Shown here: positions 25,686 to 36,248 of the stretch, piece after piece
Layout: each line of letters begins with the position of its first letter
Numbering within the stretch: the first letter of the stretch is position 1
Source of the DNA: Leeuwenhoekiella marinoflava DSM 3653
Lineage (GTDB): Bacteria > Bacteroidota > Bacteroidia > Flavobacteriales > Flavobacteriaceae
Length of the DNA: 64,000 bases
Assembly: GCF_900129005.1 (NCBI RefSeq)
Contig: NZ_FQUN01000009.1
Coordinates: forward strand, 124,001-188,000
Reading direction: 5' to 3'
Notes under the pieces: generated by a model
Databases searched by the model: none
Seen by the model: only the letters and a program-made list of their open reading frames with translations
Told to the model about the DNA's origin: nothing
Made by a program: the position numbers and the translations under genes

Positions 25686-27896
25686 TTATCCTAAATTAAA
25701 TAAAAAAGTACTTCCCTTACCAGCTTCACTTACCACTTTTATTTCACCATTATGTTTCTTAACAATACGTTGACTTATGGTTAGCCCTATTCCTGAACCT
25801 CCATACTCATCTCCTACCAATCTGTTGAATAATTTAAAGATGCGGCGCTCATGCTTTTGATCAAAACCAATACCATTATCTTTTACAAAAAAATAATCCA
25901 TTTGATCTATAACAGTATGGCCGATTTCAATTAAAGGATTTTGCTCGTTTTGCGTGTATTTTAAAGCATTCGTCAATAAGTTTTGCATAAGCTGTAAGAC
26001 CATTTTACGATCGCCATAAGCTTGCGGCATAGACTCTTCAACACTAATTTTTGCATTCGAAAAGTCTTTTTCAATCTGTAAAAACTGGATGGTTTCCTGA
26101 ACTAAATCAACCATTGAAAAGTTACCTTTTTGAACCTCTGACTGGGAAACTTTAGAAAATTCTAAAATATCATCTATAAGCTGATTCATCTTAAAAGATG
26201 AATTGATAATCGTTTCTATTGATGATTTTCCAAAGTCATCTAATTGCTCAAAATAATCCTCTTTCAGTATCTGGGCAAAACCATCAATCCCTCTTAACGG
26301 TGCTCTTAGATCGTGAGCCACACTATAACTAAAGGTTTCCAAATCTTCATACGCACTACGCAACAATTTATTGAGCTCTTTTACCTCCTCATATTTTTCA
26401 AGAATGATTTCAGATATATTTTCTTTTAAAGCTTTTGCTGCTGCAATCTCATAATCATACCAAGGATCTGATTTTCCAGATTGCTCAACAGACCATTTAT
26501 CAAAAGATTTTCTTGGAGAAATGCGTTGGTTTTCATCAACGGCAACTGGTTTATCAGGATTTCCTGCCCAGGTCACGGTCTCTATTTTTTCTGGTTTAAA
26601 CCAAATGAGCGCATTCTTTTTTGCTGCGGAAAGAAAAATACACAAAACACCAGACGCATAGGACTTTAAAGAGGATGAACAATTGTGACTCTCACACAAA
26701 TTTGCAGTAAATACAAGGTCTTCTTTATCTTGTTTTAGAAGGGCTATTAACTCATAAATTTCTTCCTCAGAAGGTACTTTACCTACCGTAGTGATACGAT
26801 CATCAAGTATCACTGCTGCACCGGTAGCCTCTGTTATATCGAGCATTGTAGCTGCTCCTTTAGTAAGTCCTTTGTGTATATTCCAATCTTTACTGATTTT
26901 TTCTAGCAACGTACTTCTTAAAACAGCTGCTTTATTTACCTTCTGAAGCAACACATTTGCTTTAGAAAGCACCAACTGACTCGAAAATACTTGAGTCAAA
27001 AATTTACAAGACTGTCGCTGATAATAGTTAACCAACTTAGGACTGTAATGATGACAAGCTACAAGTCCCCATAAATTATCTTTTGAAATTATAGCTGCGG
27101 TAAGGGTAGCTCCCACATTCATATTTTCAAGGTATTCAATATGAATTGTTGAAGACGCCCGGGTTTCACTTATTGAGAGATCAATAGGATTATCGCGCTC
27201 ATCACCAGACAAAGCTTGTATAGATACCGGTTCACTGGCCACATCTGCAATAATGCGTACACCTTGTCTTAAAAACAATTTACGTGCCTGTTGTGGTATA
27301 TCTGAAGCGGGATAGCGCAAACCTAACCAGCTTTCTAAATGCTCTTCTCGAGCTTCTGAAACAACAACACCGTCCCAATTTTCGTCAAAACGATAAATCA
27401 TCACCCGGTCATAATCAAAAAATTTTTTAATAAGATCTGCGGTTATATCACACATTCTCTGCTCGTCTATTACCGAATTTAATCTGGTAACGACTTCAGA
27501 TAATTGATCTTGATATTTAAACGGGTCACTAAGGTTTTCAAAAGGTTCTAACTCTACGACTAGGTTTCCTTCATTGATATGTGCTATTAAAAGATAAGAA
27601 ACTCCTTTAATTTCCAACTGCACAGGATTCGTCTTTTCTGAAGATTCAACAGTTTTTAAAATTTCAGAAATACGGTTTTTAAACAAATCAGTTATCTGAG
27701 ATCCTAAAAGCTCATCAACTCTTTTATCAAAAAGTCGATTTATATTTTCACTACAATATGTGATTTTATAACTGACAGGATCGCAGGCTAGCAAATAACC
27801 ATGACTCTGAATCTTACCGAGAATATGTATGGGTTCTTTATCGCAATTAGTTAAGGAAACTTCCTGAGGATATAATGAGGAGGGACCTTCAGACAT
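25686..27896 (-). CDS. bacteriophytochrome histidine kinase
   Basis: 736 residues from the ATG at 27896, one base after the stop of the preceding gene; the GTG-initiated extension to 27938 is rejected. Domains: PAS (20-120), GAF (135-310), PHY (325-490), HisKA (His528 in YSVAHDLRAPL) and HATPase to the end. Chromophore residues are intact: Cys18 in LTNCDKEPIH for biliverdin attachment, PASDIP (196-201) and CHHYSP (281-286). The PHY tongue has WFKPE (432-436) and PRKSF (461-465). So it should be a red/far-red photoreceptor kinase with no fused receiver. Confidence 0.96.
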   Translation of the reverse strand: MSEGPSSLYPQEVSLTNCDKEPIHILGKIQSHGYLLACDPVSYKITYCSENINRLFDKRVDELLGSQITDLFKNRISEILKTVESSEKTNPVQLEIKGVSYLLIAHINEGNLVVELEPFENLSDPFKYQDQLSEVVTRLNSVIDEQRMCDITADLIKKFFDYDRVMIYRFDENWDGVVVSEAREEHLESWLGLRYPASDIPQQARKLFLRQGVRIIADVASEPVSIQALSGDERDNPIDLSISETRASSTIHIEYLENMNVGATLTAAIISKDNLWGLVACHHYSPKLVNYYQRQSCKFLTQVFSSQLVLSKANVLLQKVNKAAVLRSTLLEKISKDWNIHKGLTKGAATMLDITEATGAAVILDDRITTVGKVPSEEEIYELIALLKQDKEDLVFTANLCESHNCSSSLKSYASGVLCIFLSAAKKNALIWFKPEKIETVTWAGNPDKPVAVDENQRISPRKSFDKWSVEQSGKSDPWYDYEIAAAKALKENISEIILEKYEEVKELNKLLRSAYEDLETFSYSVAHDLRAPLRGIDGFAQILKEDYFEQLDDFGKSSIETIINSSFKMNQLIDDILEFSKVSQSEVQKGNFSMVDLVQETIQFLQIEKDFSNAKISVEESMPQAYGDRKMVLQLMQNLLTNALKYTQNEQNPLIEIGHTVIDQMDYFFVKDNGIGFDQKHERRIFKLFNRLVGDEYGGSGIGLTISQRIVKKHNGEIKVVSEAGKGSTFLFNLG

Positions 27897-27897
27897 A

Positions 27898-30800
27898 CTA
27901 GCGTTTAATTTTAAAATAGAATGTACTTCCCTGACCAAATTGTGAATCTACCCAGATTGTACCTTCGTGTAATTTTACAATCTTTTTACAATGAGCCAGA
28001 CCTACACCGGTACCTTCATATTTTTCTTCTGTAGGAACACGACCAAAGATTTTAAAAATTGCTTCCAGATCATCTTCTTTAATACCTATACCGTTATCTG
28101 CAATCGCAAAAGTCTGATACTCGTCATCCCCAAATGAAGAAATTCGTATACTAGGCTGAACACCTTTCTTACGATACTTTAAGGCATTGCTTATCAAGTT
28201 CTGAAACAACAAACGCAATTCAGTTTCATAAGCCATCAATTCAGGCATTTTACCTACAGTCACTGTAGCATTTGCTTCTCTGATACTTCTGTTGAGATCA
28301 TACTTTACAATCTCAATAAGTTCAGTCACATCTACCTTAGTTTTCTTGAGATCTTCCCCAATTCTACTATGCTCTAGCAAAGCCTTAATTTGCTCTGCCA
28401 TCCTTCCCGAGGCTTCGTGAATATAGCCCAGATATTCTTTTCCTTTAGCAGACATTTCATCACTAAATTTCTTAGAAAGAAAATCACTACTAAATCTAAT
28501 GGTAGAAAGTGGTTCTTGTAAATCGTGCGAGCAAATAGAAACAAACTGTTCCAGATCTGTATTTATACGCTCCAGATCATCTTTTTGTTTCTGTAATTCT
28601 TGTTGAGCAATCTTAAGATCTGTGATTTCCATCAAAGTACAACGCCATTGATTGGTATCCCCTGCTGCATTAAGCATCAACTCCGCATTAAACAAAACAT
28701 CTACCCGATCCCCATTAATGCATTCTAATTTTAATTCTTCATTAGAAATACTTCCGGTTTTTTCCAGTTCATCAAGTAAAGCAATTGCTTTAACTTTAGT
28801 CTGTTTAGGATAAAATTCAAATATTGATTTACCTAACACATCAGTTTTAGATTCAAATCCAAGAGTCGCTACAAACAGACCATTACATTCAGAAATCAAA
28901 CCAGTATGCGAGTTGATTGTAACGTGCATTACCGGGTCATCTTCATAAAAAGCTTTAAATTTCTCTTCACTTTTACGCAAACGCGCTTGAGATTGTTCTA
29001 CTTTATGAATATCTATAAAGGTGATAACAACCCCCTCAATAGTGTCTTGGCTGGTATGAAATGGAGATATGCGCTGTAAAAAATAACGACCCGACTTGCT
29101 CTTAATTCGTTTTTCAAAAACCTGACCGCTATTCATAACTTTTTTAGAGTTATCAACAATTGTAGTTCGCTTACGAATACCAAAATTTGAGACAAAGTTT
29201 TCTATATTTCGCCCTATATCTTGTTTCACCAAGTGAAAATGCTCTCTAATCGCTGGCGTAAATTTTCTTATAATTAGATTCTTATCTAAAAACACAGTAC
29301 CTATACGCGTACTATCAAGAAGGTTGTCCATATCTGCATTAAGCATCGCAAGATCTTCCATCTTCTCAATATGCTCTGCATTTACAGTATGCAACTCTTC
29401 GTTTACGCTTTGTAATTCTTCATTGGTACTTTGCAATTCTTCGTTTGAAGCTAATAACTCTTCATTAGAAGCCTGCAATTCTTCATTACTGGTTTCTGCT
29501 TCTTCAAGAGCATTGCTCAGTTCGTATTGCGTTTCTTTAAGTTCATCTTCAAGATCTTTTATACGTTCCTGAGCAGATTTATGAATATCTGCACGCTCTA
29601 TGATTACAGATTTATTCTCATTCTTATCAACCTCGATGAGCGTTATTATGTAGTGAAAATCACCTTCTAAATTACCGTTCTTCACAGGCTTAACCAGAAC
29701 ATCAACCTGCTTTTTTAAATCATTATTTTCATCAAAAACCTCAACATCCTTATAAAGTATTTGAGACTTTCTACGTCGTGCTTTATTTACAGTATTTTTT
29801 ATCGCTTCAGAAAGTTCTTCTGATAGCATATCTATAAGATTTGTAGTAAAACCTTCTTCTGGAAACTGAACATATTTTTTAAAAGCTCCTAAAGCCTCTA
29901 AAATCTGAAAGTTTTCATCTATATATACACTTGCAGCTCCATACTGCTGCATAATCGCTTTACTAATCTCTTCTTTTAAACGACTGGTATTACTTATACT
30001 TTGCACTGATCCTTTCTTTGTTCCTATTGTATTACGTTTTAAAGATTGTCGTTCTGCTGTAGCACTTAGTACTTCAGTTTTTAAACGTTCTGAACTTTCT
30101 ATATTTCGATAGATGTTCCATTTTCTATTGATCTCTTCAAAAGAGTTTTTATGAACACCAAGTGACTCACTAGATCCCAGCGTTAAAATACCATCTTGCA
30201 TAAGAGCATAGTGCAATAAGTGAATGACTTTTGATTGCACTTCATTTTGAAGATATATTAGCAAATTACGACACATAACCATATCCATATTCTTAAATGG
30301 AGGGTCATTGGTAATGTCGTGATTAGAAAATATGACACACTTTCTTATATTGTCTTTTACTATAAATTTTTCTCCGCTTTGCCTGAAATACGTATTGATT
30401 CGCTCATTAGAAAGATCACTTAATACATTTTCTGAATATGCCCCTTTACTGGCTATATCAAGGTGATCCTGAGAAATATCTGTTGCAAAAATTTTAAGTG
30501 AAATATCTTTGCTCTGCTTTTTGATTTCATCAAGAAATAAAATACCTAAAGAATAGGGTTCTTCTCCTGTACTACAGCCTACATCCCAAATTTTTATAAT
30601 ATCACCACTTTCTTTTTCACTTACAATCTCAGGAATAATATCATTTTCAAGTATTTCCCAAACTTTAAAATCTCTAAAAAACTTGGTAACTCCTATCAAA
30701 AACTCTTTGTAGAGGGTTTGCACTTCCTCAGCGTTATTTTTTAAGTATTTGTAATAGGCTTCGAGCGAGTCTAGTTTTAATACTCTAACTCTTCTACCTA

Positions 30801-31521
30801 TTCTTCGCAGCAGTGTAGGTCTCTTATACAAGCTAAAATCTAATGCTGTATTGTTTTTTAAAACCTTCAAAATATCACTTAGAAGTTTTTCATCATATTG
30901 AAATAACTCCGCATCAAAACCAATACTACTCTGCGCTTCAAAATAATTTGAAAGCTCGTCACTTATGCGCTCTACAGGCACAATAAAATCAGCTAGTCCG
31001 GTTTTTATAGAGTTGCGAGGCATTCCATCAAATTTTGCCTGCTCAGGTTGCTGCACCATCACCACGCCACCTTTTTCTTTAATAGCACGTATACCTCTAG
31101 AACCGTCACTACCTGTACCGCTAAGAATAATACCGGCACAATGCTCTTTAGCATGATTTGCTAAAGATTCAAAAAACATATCAATAGGAAGATTTAAGGA
31201 TTTATCCTTAGGCTTTTCGAGCAGCTTAAATTTCCCTTCTTCAATAACCAGATTATTTGTAGGAGGAATCAGATAAATACAGTTGGCTTTAATTGCTCCT
31301 CCGTCTTTAATAACCTCAATAGGTATTTTAGTGTTTTTGGCTAGAAGTTCTGCCATCAAACTTTTGTGATCTGGTGAAAGATGTTGAACAACAATGTAAC
31401 TATACAATGATGCTGTAGGTACATTATCAAAAAAATTATTAAGGGCTTGCAAGCCTCCAGCACTTGCTCCTATTCCTACAATAACATGGGTAGCTTTTTT
31501 AAAAGAAGTATTTGTAGTCAC
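27898..31521 (-). CDS. CheB-CheR-PAS-histidine kinase fusion protein
   Basis: 1207 residues starting at a GTG. CheB methylesterase (about 10-195) with the triad parts GIGASAGG (Ser20), VVQHLSPDH and SGTGSDGSRG. CheR methyltransferase (about 215-480) with VGCSTGEEPYS and MCRNLLIYL. A coiled coil of repeated NEELQ heptads (about 655-725). Two PAS domains, then HisKA (ICSHDLQEPLS) and HATPase (DNGIGI, GTGVGLAHC). No chemoreceptors or CheA are nearby, so the target is not obvious chemotaxis. It heads the phytochrome operon, suggesting light and another cue share one relay. Confidence 0.94.
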   Translation of the reverse strand: MTTNTSFKKATHVIVGIGASAGGLQALNNFFDNVPTASLYSYIVVQHLSPDHKSLMAELLAKNTKIPIEVIKDGGAIKANCIYLIPPTNNLVIEEGKFKLLEKPKDKSLNLPIDMFFESLANHAKEHCAGIILSGTGSDGSRGIRAIKEKGGVVMVQQPEQAKFDGMPRNSIKTGLADFIVPVERISDELSNYFEAQSSIGFDAELFQYDEKLLSDILKVLKNNTALDFSLYKRPTLLRRIGRRVRVLKLDSLEAYYKYLKNNAEEVQTLYKEFLIGVTKFFRDFKVWEILENDIIPEIVSEKESGDIIKIWDVGCSTGEEPYSLGILFLDEIKKQSKDISLKIFATDISQDHLDIASKGAYSENVLSDLSNERINTYFRQSGEKFIVKDNIRKCVIFSNHDITNDPPFKNMDMVMCRNLLIYLQNEVQSKVIHLLHYALMQDGILTLGSSESLGVHKNSFEEINRKWNIYRNIESSERLKTEVLSATAERQSLKRNTIGTKKGSVQSISNTSRLKEEISKAIMQQYGAASVYIDENFQILEALGAFKKYVQFPEEGFTTNLIDMLSEELSEAIKNTVNKARRRKSQILYKDVEVFDENNDLKKQVDVLVKPVKNGNLEGDFHYIITLIEVDKNENKSVIIERADIHKSAQERIKDLEDELKETQYELSNALEEAETSNEELQASNEELLASNEELQSTNEELQSVNEELHTVNAEHIEKMEDLAMLNADMDNLLDSTRIGTVFLDKNLIIRKFTPAIREHFHLVKQDIGRNIENFVSNFGIRKRTTIVDNSKKVMNSGQVFEKRIKSKSGRYFLQRISPFHTSQDTIEGVVITFIDIHKVEQSQARLRKSEEKFKAFYEDDPVMHVTINSHTGLISECNGLFVATLGFESKTDVLGKSIFEFYPKQTKVKAIALLDELEKTGSISNEELKLECINGDRVDVLFNAELMLNAAGDTNQWRCTLMEITDLKIAQQELQKQKDDLERINTDLEQFVSICSHDLQEPLSTIRFSSDFLSKKFSDEMSAKGKEYLGYIHEASGRMAEQIKALLEHSRIGEDLKKTKVDVTELIEIVKYDLNRSIREANATVTVGKMPELMAYETELRLLFQNLISNALKYRKKGVQPSIRISSFGDDEYQTFAIADNGIGIKEDDLEAIFKIFGRVPTEEKYEGTGVGLAHCKKIVKLHEGTIWVDSQFGQGSTFYFKIKR

Positions 31522-31734
31522 AAAGTTTTTTTAATGGTTAGAAGGGTTACCAACCACTAAAATTATCATCAATAATAATATAGGTTGAAACAACTAATCA
31601 AAAATAACTTTTTTCATTAAAACACTAAACGAAAGTGTTAATAATTAAGATAAAATTAAGAATATTATAATCAACAGTAATAACTAAAGATAGTTAAGAT
31701 ATACAATCCTCAAAAAAAACTGATATTCAACGAA

Positions 31735-32817
31735 TTAAAATTGATAAACTGCGGCGTTTATATTCATACCTGCTCCTACAGAAGCAAAAACTACAAGATC
31801 TCCTGTATTGATTTGATGATCTTTAATTTCTCCTTTTAAAATCAAATCTAAAAGTGTGGGCACAGTAGCTACTGAAGAATTACCTAACCACGATATAATC
31901 ATAGGCATTACACCTTCTGGAACTTCATCAATCTCGTATAGTTTATAGAGACGCTCAATAATTGCATCATCCATTTTACCGTTTGCTTGGTGTATAAGCA
32001 CTTTATTTACTTGAGTAATATCTTTACCGGCTTTATCTAAACAAGCCTTTATTGACAACGGAACCGTTTCTAACGCATATTGATACAACCTGCGACCATT
32101 CATCTTTAAATAAAGATCGTTTTTGTTCTCTTCAGTAATATTATAAGAGCATCCCATCGTCAGCATTTCTGCATAACGATACGTATCTGAACGAGTCTTG
32201 TGTGTAAGCATACCTATAGGCGAAGTACTTTCTTTTCCTTCTAAAATTGTCGCTCCAGCTCCATCAGCATAAATCATACTATCTCTATCGTGAAGATCTA
32301 TTACCCGCGAGATTGTTTCGGTACCAATTACCATTATCTTTTTAGCATCTCCAGACTTTATAAAATAATCTGCCTGAATCATACCTTGCAACCAGCCGGG
32401 ACAACCAAAGGGAACATCATAGGCAACACACTCAGGATTCTTAATCTTGAGTTTATGCTTTACTCTTGCAGCTAATGCTGGTACCATATCACTACGGTTA
32501 GAACCGAATTTCACATCACCAAAATTATGCGCGACAATGATATAATCTAAAGTCTCAGGATCTATAGCAGCATCTTCAATTGCTTTCTCTGCTGCAAAAA
32601 AACCTATGTCTGAAGCTACAAGGTCATCCGCAACATAACGACGTTCATTTATAGTCGTAATTTCCTGAAATTTATCTACGATATATTCATTAGAACGCTC
32701 AACTGGCTTTCCATTAGCTTCAAAGAATTTAAAATCTAAGAACGCTTCATTTTTCACCTTTCTTTTTGGCAAATAAATTCCGGTACCGGTGATTACACTA
32801 TATATTTTTGAACTCAT
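31735..32817 (-). CDS. 3-oxoacyl-ACP synthase III family protein (FabH-like)
   Basis: 360-residue thiolase-fold enzyme. Catalytic triad present: Cys139 in PFGCPGW, His276 in LIHQANGK, Asn313 in WLGNSSVATVP. It is longer than E. coli FabH (about 317) with an N-terminal insertion, so it belongs to the FabH-like subgroup common in Bacteroidetes rather than being clearly the housekeeping initiator. It condenses an acyl-CoA with a malonyl- or acyl-ACP. Monocistronic, 213 bases from the operon upstream. Confidence 0.9.
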   Translation of the reverse strand: MSSKIYSVITGTGIYLPKRKVKNEAFLDFKFFEANGKPVERSNEYIVDKFQEITTINERRYVADDLVASDIGFFAAEKAIEDAAIDPETLDYIIVAHNFGDVKFGSNRSDMVPALAARVKHKLKIKNPECVAYDVPFGCPGWLQGMIQADYFIKSGDAKKIMVIGTETISRVIDLHDRDSMIYADGAGATILEGKESTSPIGMLTHKTRSDTYRYAEMLTMGCSYNITEENKNDLYLKMNGRRLYQYALETVPLSIKACLDKAGKDITQVNKVLIHQANGKMDDAIIERLYKLYEIDEVPEGVMPMIISWLGNSSVATVPTLLDLILKGEIKDHQINTGDLVVFASVGAGMNINAAVYQF

Positions 32818-33018
32818 ATATACTACTGTTTAACTTCAGCTAAGCGATTTGTTATTCTTAATTAAACTAATTTCTTTGGGAAAATGGGTAAAATACAATC
32901 TTATTCTGAAAAAATAGTAAATCTCTTTAACTGAATACTAAATTCAACAGTAAAAGCAAATAGATAACATTCTATTTTTTAAATGTTTAAGCAGCTTAAA
33001 AATGCTATAATAAAAAAC

Positions 33019-34737
33019 TTATTCAGCTGAAAATGTGTTGATCACACTCCCGCATGTCGCCATTGCTTCCCCATAATACGGATTTTCAATTTCTTGAAAT
33101 TCGCTTAACCAAACTGCTCCTTTAGAATCGTTAGCCATTGGGCAACGCTGCACATATAAAGTTGGGTTTAAACTTTGTATTGCACTTACTAAAGCAACCA
33201 TATTTTCATTAAGCACAACAAACTCCTCACGCTTTTGAATAAGAGTTTCTGCTGCTATTATAGCCTGAAGTCTCTGTTTTATTTTTGAAAAGTGAGAACG
33301 CTCCATAGTTTCAAGTATCGAAGCATCTAAACCTGAAAGTCCGTCCAACAGCTCCTCTGCTGCTCTTGAAACTTGCATCGTATCTGAATCTACAAAAGCA
33401 TCTTTGAGTTTCAAATACTGTTTCATTTCAGCTTTAATAGTATTCTGAAATGCAATCGGTAATTTCATATCTGCAGCTTCGGCAGTATTTATGTTATTGC
33501 TGGCAGTATTCATCATCGATTTTTTACCGCGCAATTGTGCTGCAGCATCTACCGTAAATGTTCCATTTGTAACAAGCTCTTCACCAAGTGACAGTCCACT
33601 TTTGATCTGATAAAACGCTCCTTGTTTTAGCCCAAGATCAACTTCTCGCATTTCAAAAACAGGCTGAGTCGGATTGGGTTTTACATACACCAGCGAGCGC
33701 TCACCTGTCCACATCACTGCTGAAGCAGGAATGGTAAGTTCGCCTGAAAAATTTTGTTGAGCACCTGTAAGCGAAGCTTCTACAAACATCCCCGGTTTTA
33801 ATAAATCTTCTTTATTGACTAAAGTTGCCCGTACAATTACCGTACGCGTCTCACTATTTAAAATAGGATCTATAAACGAAATGCTTCCTTTGAAAGTCTT
33901 ATCAGGATACGCATTCACTGCAATGGCTAATTGTTGCCCGTTTTGCAGACGGCTTATTTGATTTTCATAAGCATCAAATTCTGCCCAGACAGTATTTAAA
34001 TTATTCACCTTAAAAATAGGTTTCCCATCCATAACATGAGCTCCTTCGTTTACTTCAATTTCAGAAACAATACCTGAAACCTGCGAGTAAATAGGAAAAC
34101 GCGTAACCGGTTCACCACTTTGCTCTACCTGATCTAAAATAGAGGAATGTATTTTCCAGTTTTTAAATTTATTACGCACGGCCTCATACAACTTGGGTTG
34201 AGATTCTTTTAATTTTGAAGCAGTTATCAATTCTTGCTGTGCAGCTATTAATGCAGGGGAATAAACGGTAGCTACTTTTTGTCCCATACGTATTTGCTGA
34301 CCTACAGAAGTAACCGACAACGATTCTATACGCCCGTCAAAATGTGCAGGCTGCGTCGCTGTCTCATCTGCATTGATAACAATTTTACCCGATAAATTCA
34401 AGCCATTTGTAACTTCAGTATTACCAGAACCTATTACAGTGGTTTGAATATCTGCTAAGGCCAAGGCGTTATCGGTCATTCTAAATTGGTTTGCAGACAA
34501 CCCACTCGTTTCGGCTTCAGCAGGAATTAAATCCATCCCACAAATAGGGCAATCTCCAGGTTCCTCACGCATAATTTGCGGATGCATAGAGCACGTCCAC
34601 ATCTGCTCTGCTTCCTCGTGATTATGTGCTGTTTCAACCCTATCTTCTACTTTTTCTTCTGAAGGTTTAAATACTAAATATCCTAAACCAAGCCCTACAA
34701 AACAAGCAACTACGCTATAAACAATTCTTTTATTCAT
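33019..34737 (-). CDS. cusB: CusB-like RND adaptor with metal-binding and DUF3347 domains
   Basis: 572 residues from the ATG at 34737. One N-terminal membrane anchor (about 5-25), then a heavy-metal-binding domain with WTCSMHPQIMREEPGDCPIC (Cys/Met ligands, about 45-64) followed by GMDLIP. Periplasmic adaptor core with hairpin, lipoyl and beta-barrel parts (about 110-410). C-terminal DUF3347 (about 450-572) ending in a paired-Cys block: VQRCPMAND and ATCGSV. It bridges CusA and the TolC partner in copper or silver efflux. Last gene of the efflux operon. Confidence 0.93.
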   Translation of the reverse strand: MNKRIVYSVVACFVGLGLGYLVFKPSEEKVEDRVETAHNHEEAEQMWTCSMHPQIMREEPGDCPICGMDLIPAEAETSGLSANQFRMTDNALALADIQTTVIGSGNTEVTNGLNLSGKIVINADETATQPAHFDGRIESLSVTSVGQQIRMGQKVATVYSPALIAAQQELITASKLKESQPKLYEAVRNKFKNWKIHSSILDQVEQSGEPVTRFPIYSQVSGIVSEIEVNEGAHVMDGKPIFKVNNLNTVWAEFDAYENQISRLQNGQQLAIAVNAYPDKTFKGSISFIDPILNSETRTVIVRATLVNKEDLLKPGMFVEASLTGAQQNFSGELTIPASAVMWTGERSLVYVKPNPTQPVFEMREVDLGLKQGAFYQIKSGLSLGEELVTNGTFTVDAAAQLRGKKSMMNTASNNINTAEAADMKLPIAFQNTIKAEMKQYLKLKDAFVDSDTMQVSRAAEELLDGLSGLDASILETMERSHFSKIKQRLQAIIAAETLIQKREEFVVLNENMVALVSAIQSLNPTLYVQRCPMANDSKGAVWLSEFQEIENPYYGEAMATCGSVINTFSAE

Positions 34738-34767
34738 TATTTTTTCCTTTAATTGAACCAAAAAAAA

Positions 34768-35469
34768 CTATCTCGTTTTCTTTATTTTTCGCAAAGTAGG
34801 CGAACTGATAAACCACAAAGCAAATCCACTTAAAACAGTAAATAAGCCTAAAACTGAAAATACCCTAAGCAACCAGTTATTAATATCATCACGCCCTTCA
34901 TAATCCATTGTATGCATCATCCATAGAAAATCAAACCAGCGCCAATCTCTGTGTCTTACCGTTTGAAAAGCCCCATCCGTTACCGAAACATAGGCTTTCA
35001 CAGACTCCTCCCCTTCATAACTCACCACATACGCCGGCAGCAACTTCTCCCGATACTCGTGATGCGTATCTACAGTTTCCACTTTTTCTATTCCGGAAAC
35101 CTTCAATGTTGCAATCATATTGTTGGCTGCTACATCAAGTGCTTCTTGTTTTGAAACACCCATCTTAGCAGCTCCCGTTTTTGCATTGTACAACTGGCTT
35201 TTATTAATCCAATAATACGGTTCGTTATTGATTTCGCGTAGCGCAATACTTTCAATCTTTAAGGTTGAATCTAAAGCTGTCGGACTTACTAAATTCTCAA
35301 AAGCCATAGACTTGACTGATTTGCGAAGGTGATCTCCATGGATCTCGTCAAGATTTGTCCAACTGAAATACAAGCCACTCACCGTCCACATTATAAATTG
35401 AAGACCTATAAACAAACCCAGATATCGGTGCGTTTTTCTAACTTTTTTACGGATGCGTAGTTTTCTCAT
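34768..35469 (-). CDS. PepSY-domain membrane protein
   Basis: 233 residues. N-terminal basic segment, then a membrane helix (LGLFIGLQFIMWTVSGLYFS, about 18-37), a periplasmic PepSY-type region (about 60-195) and a second helix (about 205-228). The HRYLGL and WTVSGLYFSW elements are typical of PepSY-associated TM proteins linked to iron or copper handling, some of which act as reductases. The gap to the HMA-MauE gene upstream is 3 bases, so co-translation is likely. Metal reduction or electron transfer is only inferred. Confidence 0.87.
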   Translation of the reverse strand: MRKLRIRKKVRKTHRYLGLFIGLQFIMWTVSGLYFSWTNLDEIHGDHLRKSVKSMAFENLVSPTALDSTLKIESIALREINNEPYYWINKSQLYNAKTGAAKMGVSKQEALDVAANNMIATLKVSGIEKVETVDTHHEYREKLLPAYVVSYEGEESVKAYVSVTDGAFQTVRHRDWRWFDFLWMMHTMDYEGRDDINNWLLRVFSVLGLFTVLSGFALWFISSPTLRKIKKTR

Positions 35470-35472
35470 TCT

Positions 35473-36201
35473 TTAAACTAAAAGCATCAGCATGGCCATT
35501 ACAATCATAATCGCATTTTCTATAAATGTGGCTTCGGTCATAGGCAATTTTAAAGCAGTACCCAGACACGCACATGGTATCGCTTTTTTATCCAGCAAGG
35601 CTCGGGTTACTCCCAGCGTTGTAATCCCTAAAATAACCAGAGTAATTACCAGCGCCACGCTTAGCTGAAAACGCATTAAAAAACACAAACCGAGTGCCAA
35701 TTCTATAAATGGATAAATTGTGCCATAAACCGGTAATGCTTTAGCCAACGGGTCATACATACTGAAGCTTTGCGGAAAACCTTTAAGATCTAAAAGCTTG
35801 AAAAAACTAAATACAATGTAAAAAAGGCCCATAAAATCAAGCATCATCTCACGCCAGTTCCAATCCTCTTTATGCAATAAAACCGCAGCAACACTTATAA
35901 ATGCAAAAATTAGAAAAAGCGGTTTGAGTTGCGCTAACTTCGATCTTTCTTGTTCAGCACTACTGAAAACGTTTTGTGGCTGCGAAGGATGCGACTCCTG
36001 CTGTTGAGTTATGGTATATTTAGCAGGTAAGGCCTTCTGAAATGCTTCGGTTGCGATATGACTATTCATAGTAATCACAGCTTCTTCCCGTTCCAGATTG
36101 ACTTCAGCTTGCTCCACTCCGGCAACCGCGTTAAGCTTCTGCTCCACTCCGGTCCTGCAACCGTTGCAAGTCATTCCTGTTACGCTATAAGTATGTGTCA
36201 T
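35473..36201 (-). CDS. heavy-metal-associated (HMA) domain fused to MauE/DoxX-like membrane domain
   Basis: 242 residues. HMA domain (1-68) with the soft-metal motif GMTCNGC (9-15), then four or so membrane helices (about 92-240) of the MauE/DoxX type containing CACLG near 214. The Cys pairs on both parts suggest it hands a copper-like ion to, or through, the membrane part, or keeps a redox thiol pair. Such fusions occur with Cus-type operons in Bacteroidetes. Substrate is inferred from motif and neighbours. Confidence 0.87.
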   Translation of the reverse strand: MTHTYSVTGMTCNGCRTGVEQKLNAVAGVEQAEVNLEREEAVITMNSHIATEAFQKALPAKYTITQQQESHPSQPQNVFSSAEQERSKLAQLKPLFLIFAFISVAAVLLHKEDWNWREMMLDFMGLFYIVFSFFKLLDLKGFPQSFSMYDPLAKALPVYGTIYPFIELALGLCFLMRFQLSVALVITLVILGITTLGVTRALLDKKAIPCACLGTALKLPMTEATFIENAIMIVMAMLMLLV

Positions 36202-36248
36202 TTTACTAATTTTTAGTATTGATATTTAGACCATTAATTAATCTTGTC

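Noticed and set aside
27897-27938. Longer phytochrome start (GTG at 27938)
   Set aside because: It would overlap the preceding gene by 41 bases and add residues not expected before the PAS domain; ATG at 27896 gives the usual position for the chromophore Cys.
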